DNA of 5,945 nt, taken from Oribacterium sp. (GTDB lineage: Bacteria > Bacillota_A > Clostridia > Lachnospirales > Lachnospiraceae). The notes under the pieces were generated by a model. It saw only the letters and a list, made by a program, of their open reading frames with translations. It was not told the DNA's origin and did no database searches. The stretch is taken from positions 1 to 5,945 of the forward strand of contig JAGAXP010000250.1 in the NCBI GenBank assembly GCA_017940955.1, in the 5' to 3' direction. Below, one piece after another: positions 1 through 5,945 of this stretch; position 1 is the first letter of the stretch, and each line of letters begins with the position of its first letter. Both the position numbers and the translations under genes were made by a program.

Positions 1-21
1 CTGTTCCCATCATATGAATAA
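1..21 (+). CDS. 3' end of the upstream part of the interrupted frame (partial)
   Basis: The first six codons read LFPSYE and are followed by TAA at 19-21. The residues after the stop ([10 protein letters not shown]) continue the sequence that, as I remember related giant methylase-helicase proteins, follows an LFPS-type motif directly, with a second Glu where the stop lies here. The short piece is therefore best read as the end of the upstream half of one large gene cut by a GAA-to-TAA change, not as an unrelated gene. The upstream part lies outside the window, so its length and domains are unknown. A genuine separate upstream gene, or a sequencing error at base 19, remain possible. Confidence 0.5.
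   Translation: MFPSYE
19..21 (+). other. In-frame TAA stop interrupting the large frame
   Basis: TAA sits between LFPSYE and [10 protein letters not shown] in the frame that is then open for the rest of the window. A single G-to-T change from GAA would account for it, and the reading frame is the same on both sides. No strong ribosome binding site follows it. Confidence 0.6.
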
Positions 22-3000
22 CAGGTTGGAACGATTACAGCAGCGGAAGCAAGCGTGAAAACGAAAGCTCCCGCTGTTTTTATGTTAAAGGACGAACAGC
101 TTCTTGACATTATCCGTACCGGCGGCGGTATGGAGGACAGCCGTAAGCGTATCTATGCCAAGTACCAGGCAGGCAAGGATCCGGCTGAAATGGCAGAGTT
201 CATCAAGAACGAGATCGGCACTACCGGCAAGGGTTTTACCTTTGATGACCAGAGGGTATCCGTATGGTTTGACGAAAACGGCATGAGCATAGCTCCCGGC
301 AATTCCGCACAGGTGGATTTTGCGACAACCTATAGCTGGAGCCTGTATGAAGAGTTCACCCGTCAGATGGTGGAAAATGGCACTTATATGTCGAGAAATG
401 AGGCATTCCTCGTTGATACCACTGAGCGTAACAGGCTGTCGGAGCAGATCTATTATTTCTTCCGTGACGGCATGGATGATATGCCGGAATCCCTTGCAAT
501 AAAGGGCAATAACTTTCCTGAGAGCCAGGCACATATCGCAGAGCTTTTATCCACCCATGAGGGAAGGGAACTTCTTGCGGAAGAGATCGGCAGGGCCGCG
601 GATAAACTGGAAAGAGGTGAGGCTTCACTTCGGTGGAGATACGTTAAAGAGCCGGAGTATCTCTTATTCGAGGTGGCTGACCTTGATACTCCACGCCGTG
701 AGTTTCCCCTTGCGGATGAGGTGAATGTAAGGCTTGAAAACTTCATCACACAGGATGAGATAGACAGTAGGCTTACTCATGGAAGCGGTGTATCACAGGG
801 GCTTTTCCGTATTTATGATTATTTCAAAGAAGGACACGACAGCAAAGATAATGTCGCATTCCTTAAAAACGAATACGGAACCGGCGGCCAGTCCCATGCA
901 CTGATCGGAAATGATAAGAGTTGGGAAGATCATGACGCAAAGGGCATTCAACTTGATAAGGGCAGCATCATGGATCCTTATACATCGGTACTCCTTAACT
1001 GGAATGTGGTGGAAAAGCGTATCCGTGAGCTGATCGCAGAGGATAAGTATCTTTCGCCGAGAGCAAAGGAAGCCTATGCGGAATATAAAAAAGAACAGGC
1101 AAAAGAAGCCCTTGCGGATGAGCAGGAAAAACTGGTTGACGCAATCGAAGCTGGGAACGCACAGGAGGAACCGCAGTCGGAACCTGTTGAGACAGATTAT
1201 CAGGTACAGACGGAAGAGGTATCAGAAGCGGAGCAGGATACATTTACCATCTATCAGATATCGGATGATGCCGAGGACAGGCGGGATATTATATTTGAAA
1301 ATCTGGAGCATCTGAAGAACAGAGGGCTTGCGGTTGATTCCGGTAATTATGAACAGGTCTATACCGGAGCATTGGAAGATGGCACAACCCTCGATGATCT
1401 TTATGAGAAATTCAATATAGATCATCCCGCAGATTATAAGGGGCGCTCCATGTCCGTATCCGATGTTGTGGTGCTTCATCAGAACGGTGAAGATAAGGCA
1501 TATTTCGTAGATTCATTTGGCTTTACGGAAGTGCCGGAGTTTCTTCGTGCAAAGGAAGTTGTGCTTACACCGGAGCAGGAACAGGCAAAGGAGCTTATCA
1601 ATGATTTCTGTTATAGAGAGTATGATCATGATGCGGACTTTTCTGACCTTTCAAATGTGGAGATTGCCTATACTGACCTTGTAGATGAAGCAGATGGCAA
1701 GGAATATCCGATACAGGCTTCGGTTGACCTGGAGCATAACAGTATCCGACTTGCGATTGACGGTCAGATCATATCTCGGAATGAATATGATACTCTTACC
1801 GACCTTATAGAAAACGAGCTTCAGTATCTCGATTTCGATGAGCTTACCTATGTTTCGGAAGAGGACTGGGAGAAGTTCCATGAGATAAAAGCAGAGGTAC
1901 AGCAGGAAGAGGAAGTAAAGCTACAGTCCATCGTCCTTGACCTTTCACCAAGAGAACAGGAGCTTGCAGAACCACAGCCTCAGATTGATAAATCCGGCGC
2001 ACGGAATTTTCGTATCACGGATGATGACCTCGGTAAAGGCGGTGCAAAGGATAAGTTCTGGGGCAATATGAAAGCCATCGCAACCTTAAAGCAGATCGAG
2101 GATGAACACAGGTCAGCCACACCGGAAGAACAGCATATCTTATCGCAGTATGTAGGCTGGGGCGGTCTTGCGGATGCCTTTGATGAAACGAAGAGCAACT
2201 GGTCAGCAGAGTATCAAGAATTAAAGGGCGCGCTTACTCAGGAAGAGTATAATTCCGCAAGAGAGAGTACGCTTAACGCACATTTCACAAGTCCCGTCAT
2301 CATAAGAAATATCTATGATGCGATAGGACAGATGGGATATGAAAAAGGAAATATCCTTGAGCCTGCAATGGGTGTAGGTAACTTCTTCGGAATGCTGCCG
2401 GAAGCCATGCAGGACAGCAAACTTTATGGCGTGGAGCTTGATGATCTGACAGGGCGCATCGCAAAACAGCTTTATCCGCAGGCGGATGTCCGTATCAGTG
2501 GATTTGAAAAGACCGATTTTCAGAATGACTTTTTTGATGTAGCGGTCGGAAATGTGCCGTTCGGAAACTATAAGGTCAGCGATAAGCCCTATGATAAGCT
2601 GAACTTCCAGATCCATGATTATTTTTTTGCAAAGACTCTGGATAAAGTAAGACCGGGCGGTATTGTTGCCTTTGTGACAAGCAAGGGTACGATGGATAAG
2701 CAAAGCCCGCAGGTCAGAAAGTATCTTGCACAGAGGGCGGAGCTGATCGGAGCAGTGAGACTTCCCAATACAGCCTTTAAGGAGAATGCCGGCACAGAAG
2801 TAACGTCCGACATTCTTTTTTTCCAAAAAAGGGACAGGCTCTTGGATATCGAGCCTGACTGGGTGCATCTTGGTATGGATGCTAATGGCATCGCCATGAA
2901 CCAGTATTTTGCAGATCACCCGGAGATGATCGTGGGAAAGATGGAAATGGTATCCGGGCCATTTGGCATGGAGAGTACCTGTGTACCGGATGAGTCGAGA

Positions 3001-5945
3001 CCCTTTGAAGAGCAGCTCCGTGAAGCCATCAGCAACATCCATGCGGAATATGAAGCAGTGGAGCTTGCACCGGATGAACTTGGGAAGTCAGATCTTGAAG
3101 TGATACCGGCTGACCCGAATGTGAAAAACTATAGCTTTTGTATGGTGGATGATCATGTGTATTATCGTGAGAATTCCATTATGAAGCCTGCGGATGTATC
3201 GGATACCATGGAAGAGCGGATAAAAGGCATGATCGGGATCCGTGACTGTACGCAGGAACTGATTCAGATGCAGATGGAGGATTACCCCGATGCGGCGATA
3301 ACGGAAAAGCAGGCGGAACTTAATGAACTGTATGATAAGTTTTCCGATAAATACGGGCTTATCAGTTCACAGACCAACAAGCGGGCGTTCAACCAGGACA
3401 GCAGCTATTGCCTGTTATGCTCTTTGGAGAAGCTGGACGATGAGGGCAAGTTCCTCGGAAAAGCAGATATGTTCACAAAACGCACGATCAAGCACGCTGA
3501 GGTTGTGACGAGCGTTGATACCGCAAGCGAGGCACTGGCGGTCTCCTTGGCTGAGAAAGCCAAGGTAGACCTTGATTACATGGCGGAGCTTACAGGTAAA
3601 GACAAAGCTGCCATTACAGAGGAGCTTGCAGGTGTCATATTCCAGAATCCTTTGACAGATCAGTGGGAGACTGCCGATGAGTATTTATCCGGCAATGTCC
3701 GTGAGAAGCTGTCTGTAGCAAGGAATTATGCGGAGAACCATCCGGAGTATCAGGTAAATGTGGCACATCTGGAGCAGGTAATGCCAAAAGACCTTGAGGC
3801 ATCGGATATCGAGGTGCGTCTCGGGGCGACATGGATAGACCCGAAATATATAGAGGACTTCATGCGAGAGACCTTCCAGACGGCGGGATATCTTTTTGAT
3901 CGTAATGTTATGGGAGTACAGTATTCGGATGTGACCGGGCTCTGGAATGTGAAGGGCAAGAATGCCGATTATGGTAATTCTCTTGCCAACATGACCTATG
4001 GTACGAGCCGTGCCAATGCTTACAAGATACTGGAGGAGAGCCTGAATCTCAAAGATGTGCGTATCTATGATACGGTAGTAGAGGACGGTAAGGAAAAGAG
4101 GGTACTGAACAAGAAGGAAACCACCCTTGCGGCACAGAAGCAGGAGGCGATCCGTGAAGCATTCAAGAACTGGATATTCAATGATCCTGAGCGGAGAGCC
4201 GATCTTGTAAAGGTTTATAATGAGCGGTTCAATTCCACAAGACCAAGGGAATATGACGGATCACATTTGCAGTTCCCCGGCATGACACCGGATATCGAGT
4301 TAAAGCCGCATCAGCTTAATGCCGTAGCCCATGTGCTATATGGAGATAATACGCTCCTTGCGCACTGCGTAGGAGCAGGAAAGACCTTTGAAATGACTGC
4401 GGCTGCAATGGAATTGAAAAGGTTGGGGCTTGCACAGAAATCATTATTTGTAGTGCCGAACCACCTGACAGAGCAGTGGGCGAGTGACTTCCTACGCTTA
4501 TATCCTGGAGCGAATATCCTTGCGGCAACAAAAAAGGACTTTGAGCCTGCAAACAGGAAGAAGTTCTGCTCCCGTATAGCGACAGGCGATTATGATGCGG
4601 TCATTATCGGGCATACGCAGTTTGAGAAGATCCCGCTGTCACAGGAACGACAGGTGGCAATACTGGAGCGGCAGATAGATGAAATCACGGAAGCCATAGC
4701 ACAGGCGAAGGCTGACAGGGGCGAGCGTTATACCATCAAGCAGATGGAAAAGTCCAAGAAGCAGCTCATGACAAAGCTGGATAAGCTGAATGACCAGAGC
4801 CGAAAGGATAATGTCGTAACCTTTGAACAGTTAGGCGTGGACAGGCTTTTTGTGGACGAGTCGCATTCGTACAAGAATTTGTTCCTATATACGAAAATGC
4901 GCAATGTTGCGGGTATCGCACAGACAGAGGCACAGAAGTCACAGGATATGTTCAATAAGTGCCAGTACCTTGATGAGCTTACAGGCGGTAAGGGTGTGAC
5001 CTTTGCGACCGGAACGCCAATCAGCAACAGTATGACGGAGCTTTATACCAATATGAGATATCTTCAGTATGGTACGCTTCAGAAGCTGGGCTTGGGTCAG
5101 TTCGATTCCTGGGCGGCAAACTTCGGTGATACGCAGACGGCGATAGAGCTTGCACCGGAGGGAACCGGATACAGGGCAAAGACAAGGTTTGCAAAGTTCT
5201 TTAACCTGCCGGAGCTTATATCGTTGTTCAAAGAGGCGGCCGACATTCAGACACCGGATATGCTTAATCTTCCTGTGCCGGAGGCGGAGTATGAGAATGT
5301 GACATTGAAACCGTCAGAAGCGCAGAAAGAAATGGTTCAGTCCCTGGCTGACAGGGCAGAGCGTGTGCGTAACCGCATGGTGGACTCTTCCGTTGACAAT
5401 ATGCTCAAGATAACCAACGATGGCAGAAAGCTGGCACTGGATCAGCGTCTTATGAATGATATGTTGCCGGATGATGAAAACAGCAAGTCCAGCGTATGTG
5501 TGGAGAAGGCATTTAAGATATGGGAAGATACGGCAGATAAACGCTCGGCACAGCTTATCTTCTGCGATCTTTCAACGCCAAAGGGAGACGGAACCTTCAA
5601 TGTATATGAGGATATCAGGGATAAACTGATAGCAAAAGGAGTACCACCTGAAGAGATTGCATTTATCCATGATGCAAATACCGAGACGAGGAAAGCGGAG
5701 CTGTTCGGCAAAGTAAGAAGCGGGCAGGTCCGTTTTTTATTGGGATCTACGCAGAAGATGGGAGCCGGTACAAATGTGCAGGACAGGTTGATAGCCTTGC
5801 ATCATCTTGATGTGCCCTGGAGACCTTCTGATATTGAACAGCAGGAAGGGCGTATCTTACGACAGGGTAATACAAATCCGAAGGTAAAGATCTTTCGATA
5901 TGTCACGGAAGGAACCTTCGATGCCTACAGTTGGCAGCTTATAGA
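22..5945 (+). CDS. Giant polyvalent DNA methylase / SNF2-like helicase protein, partial
   Basis: This is one open frame of 1,974 codons with no internal stop, running off the right edge. Domains in order (codons counted from base 1): duplicated accessory domain (30-134 and 249-358), YodL-like domain (412-516), acidic domain (522-636), N6-adenine methyltransferase (669-990) with EPAMGVGNF and GNVPFG motifs, uncharacterised middle region (991-1420), and SF2/SNF2-like helicase (1421-1981) with GAGKT, DESH, ATGTP and [10 protein letters not shown]. The family is found on conjugative elements of Firmicutes and resembles phage P1 DarB in joining a methylase to a helicase; a role in protecting or processing transferred DNA is inferred. 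The 5' boundary given is the first codon after the TAA, not a proven start. Usable starts are GTG at 55 (weak GGAAG five bases upstream) and ATG at 82 (no ribosome binding site seen). No promoter is visible. If the TAA is real, the gene may be a pseudogene or be expressed as a shortened protein. The family assignment is firm; the biological role is not. Confidence 0.9.
88..402 (+). repeat. Duplicated accessory domain, copy 1
   Basis: Codons 30-134 form a domain that recurs at 745-1074. The core is RIY, then 13 residues, then [13 protein letters not shown], followed by [12 protein letters not shown] and a helical end with YSW and NGTYMSRNE. Every one of these blocks has a counterpart in copy 2 in the same order. 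The similarity is at protein level only; the DNA has diverged too far for recombination between copies. I know of no assigned biochemical function. Related giant proteins from Clostridia carry this paired arrangement, which I state from memory. The conserved Gly-rich turn followed by an acidic Trp segment suggests a small folded binding module rather than an enzyme, but no catalytic signature is visible. Confidence 0.75.
403..744 (+). other. Helical spacer between the two duplicated domains
   Basis: Codons 135-248 are rich in Glu, Leu, Arg and Ala, with segments such as [20 protein letters not shown] that look alpha-helical, then a short stretch ([19 protein letters not shown]) that looks like beta structure. 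No motif that I recognise. It separates copy 1 from copy 2 and is part of the same polypeptide. Confidence 0.5.
745..1074 (+). repeat. Duplicated accessory domain, copy 2
   Basis: Codons 249-358 repeat the plan of copy 1: RIY, exactly 13 residues, [13 protein letters not shown], then [14 protein letters not shown], then [14 protein letters not shown] and [10 protein letters not shown]. The core aligns with copy 1 without a gap from RIY through the KNE-GT-G block, and short insertions occur only later. As I recall the family, this second copy (GTGG followed by HDxKGI) is the more typical version and copy 1 the more diverged one. Function unknown. Confidence 0.75.
1075..1233 (+). other. Acidic, Gln/Glu-rich interdomain linker
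   Basis: Codons 359-411 begin with a charged helix ([18 protein letters not shown]) and continue into a low-complexity stretch dominated by Glu, Gln, Pro, Ser and Val, with few hydrophobic residues. It looks like a flexible tether joining the duplicated domains to the YodL-like domain. Confidence 0.6.
1234..1548 (+). other. YodL-like domain
   Basis: Codons 412-516 match the YodL-like family as I know it: an opening FTIYQI strand, an [17 protein letters not shown] helix, [17 protein letters not shown], then the signature [17 protein letters not shown] and a closing [14 protein letters not shown]. The family is named for Bacillus subtilis YodL, reported to act on cell shape through MreB, but the domain is most often seen as a module inside large mobile-element proteins, where its role is not established. 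All blocks of the signature are present, so the fold is probably intact. Any action on the host cytoskeleton here is only a hypothesis. Confidence 0.8.
1564..1908 (+). other. Acidic alpha/beta accessory domain, possibly LPD28-like
   Basis: Codons 522-636 contain an opening helix ([19 protein letters not shown]), a strand pattern [20 protein letters not shown], and a helix-turn ending in [22 protein letters not shown]. It is strongly acidic. It resembles the 'large polyvalent protein associated' accessory modules that commonly follow YodL-like domains in such proteins; I think LPD28 is the closest name but cannot verify that. No catalytic residues are evident. Confidence 0.5.
2005..2970 (+). 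other. N6-adenine DNA methyltransferase domain
   Basis: Codons 669-990. The family opening [18 protein letters not shown] is followed by the helical [14 protein letters not shown] block, NAHFTSPVI (motif X-like, 2278 onward), [10 protein letters not shown] (motif I, S-adenosylmethionine binding, 2356-2385), YGVELDD (motif II, acidic residue for the cofactor ribose) and GNVPFG (motif IV, 2548-2565). [13 protein letters not shown] and [22 protein letters not shown] complete the core, as in HsdM/Eco57I-like gamma-class enzymes. Motif IV is N-V-P-F instead of the usual N-P-P-Y/F. Asn851, Pro853 and Phe854 are kept, so activity is plausible. The reaction would be methyl transfer to adenine N6 in DNA. 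No separate target recognition domain is obvious, and no nuclease motif is attached. Confidence 0.85.
2971..4260 (+). other. Uncharacterised middle region between methylase and helicase
   Basis: Codons 991-1420, about 430 residues. It contains a basic-acidic helical stretch ([20 protein letters not shown]), [19 protein letters not shown], a segment with three Cys nearby (3244-3423) that does not form a clear zinc-binding pattern, and an alpha-helical block around [19 protein letters not shown] that reads like a small helix-turn-helix-type or helical-bundle domain. Then come [18 protein letters not shown] and [15 protein letters not shown]. This order (YLSGNVR..KL followed by LGxxWI) recurs in DarB-like methylase-helicases and phage DNA methylases, from memory. 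It probably links and positions the two catalytic modules and may contact DNA. No enzyme motif found. Confidence 0.6.
3541..3570 (+). other. Strong intragenic hairpin
   Basis: The arms CCTTGGCT (3545-3552) and AGCCAAGG (3558-3565) are perfectly complementary around a 5-base loop GAGAA. The stem continues outward with GTCT (3541-3544) pairing AGAC (3567-3570) past one bulged T at 3566, giving 12 pairs. There is no T-run after it, so it is not a typical intrinsic terminator. It lies inside codons 1181-1190 ([10 protein letters not shown]). Function, if any, unknown. Confidence 0.6.
4261..5040 (+). other. SNF2-like helicase, first RecA lobe
   Basis: Codons 1421-1680. LKPHQLNAV (4300-4326) is the entry motif. 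[11 protein letters not shown] holds the Walker A GAGKT at 4372-4386, which binds ATP phosphate. [13 protein letters not shown] (4441-4479) is motif Ia. VIIGHTQF follows, then FVDESH (DESH at 4855-4866) is the Walker B/motif II, a DESH variant of DEAH, and ATGTPISNS (5005 onward) is motif III. All residues needed for ATP hydrolysis are present. Together with the second lobe it should act as an ATP-driven DNA translocase; strand separation cannot be inferred. The pattern is that of SNF2/RapA-type SF2 proteins, and specifically of the methylase-linked branch. Confidence 0.9.
4636..4815 (+). other. Coiled-coil insertion inside the first helicase lobe
   Basis: Codons 1546-1605, between the [12 protein letters not shown] segment and motif II, hold two long charged helices ([20 protein letters not shown] and [20 protein letters not shown]) with hydrophobic residues at heptad-like spacing, joined by a short Asp-Arg-Gly-Glu turn. 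This looks like an antiparallel helical hairpin projecting from the lobe. Insertions here are usual for the family as I recall it; a role in DNA or partner contact is inference. Confidence 0.65.
5281..5945 (+). other. SNF2-like helicase, second RecA lobe (cut by window edge)
   Basis: Codons 1761-1981. After a helical lead-in ([19 protein letters not shown]) come [18 protein letters not shown] (motif IV, 5551-5580), [36 protein letters not shown] (motif V, 5731 onward), [20 protein letters not shown] and the terminal motif [12 protein letters not shown] (5839-5868) with both arginine-finger candidates Arg1951 and Arg1954. The final residues [20 protein letters not shown] are the normal continuation after motif VI, so the protein carries on beyond the window, probably with at least a short helical tail. 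Confidence 0.9.

Noticed and set aside
14..58. Small plus-strand frame from ATG 14 to TGA 56-58, overlapping both the TAA at 19 and the GTG at 55, as in translational coupling
   Set aside because: The overlaps are of the coupling type but there is no ribosome binding site before ATG 14, and the 14-residue product has no features. A chance arrangement around a point mutation is more likely.
85..534. Antisense open frame of 149 codons
   Set aside because: It is a shadow of the duplicated-domain coding region; the plus-strand frame has the conserved blocks and the antisense one has none.
1163..1168. Perfect AGGAGG, as if for an internal translation start
   Set aside because: No start codon in a suitable frame lies at normal spacing downstream; it encodes Gln-Glu-Glu in the acidic linker.
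1339..1368. Inverted repeat TCCGGTA / TACCGGA with a 16-base loop
   Set aside because: Only seven pairs with a long loop, inside the YodL-like coding region; expected by chance in a window of this size.
2221..3042. Long antisense open frame of 273 codons
   Set aside because: It lies opposite the methylase, whose motifs are unmistakable on the plus strand. The antisense translation shows no recognisable family, is rich in Ile, His and Cys in the way reverse shadows are, and no ribosome binding site or promoter was evident.
1..5945. Restriction-site (GATC) avoidance, expected for some anti-restriction strategies
   Set aside because: GATC is plentiful by eye throughout the window and GGATCC occurs several times, so there is no sign of avoidance.
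1..5945. RNA genes, CRISPR arrays, insertion sequences, promoters or terminators
   Set aside because: The window is continuous coding sequence, and I found no tRNA-like fold, regularly spaced repeats, transposase motifs or terminator with a T-run.

Overview
The window is almost entirely one very large plus-strand protein-coding frame (frame 1). It is open from base 22 to the last base, 1,974 codons without a stop, and it runs off the right edge. The encoded protein combines an N-terminal pair of duplicated accessory domains, a YodL-like domain, an acidic accessory domain, a DNA N6-adenine methyltransferase core, a long uncharacterised middle segment, and an SNF2-like superfamily 2 helicase. 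This is the layout of the giant 'polyvalent' methylase-helicase proteins of conjugative elements and phages; phage P1 DarB is the best known relative in principle. Codon choice, moderate GC and remembered homologues point to a gut Firmicute of the Clostridia/Lachnospiraceae type, most likely carrying an integrative conjugative element of the Tn1549/CTn class. The host assignment is inference, and no integrase, relaxase or att site is visible here.

Layout, left to right: 1-21 is the end of an upstream stretch in the same frame, closed by an in-frame TAA at 19-21. 88-402 and 745-1074 are two diverged copies of one domain, separated by a helical spacer. 1075-1233 is an acidic linker. 1234-1548 is a YodL-like domain. 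1564-1908 is a small acidic alpha/beta domain. 2005-2970 is the methyltransferase. 2971-4260 is the middle segment. 4261-5040 is the first helicase lobe, carrying a coiled-coil insertion, and 5281-5945 is the second helicase lobe, cut by the window edge just after motif VI. There is no intergenic DNA, so I see no promoter, terminator, RNA gene, CRISPR array or insertion sequence.

The parts plausibly work as one machine that travels with or is made early by a mobile element: an ATP-driven DNA translocase coupled to an adenine methylase that could modify or protect incoming element DNA, with accessory domains that may act on host targets. The most notable points are the single nonsense codon that interrupts an otherwise continuous frame, the gap-free internal duplication, the YodL-like fusion, and a strong hairpin inside the coding sequence at 3541-3570. 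None of these proves a new system. The overall protein type is known, but its exact job is largely uncharacterised.
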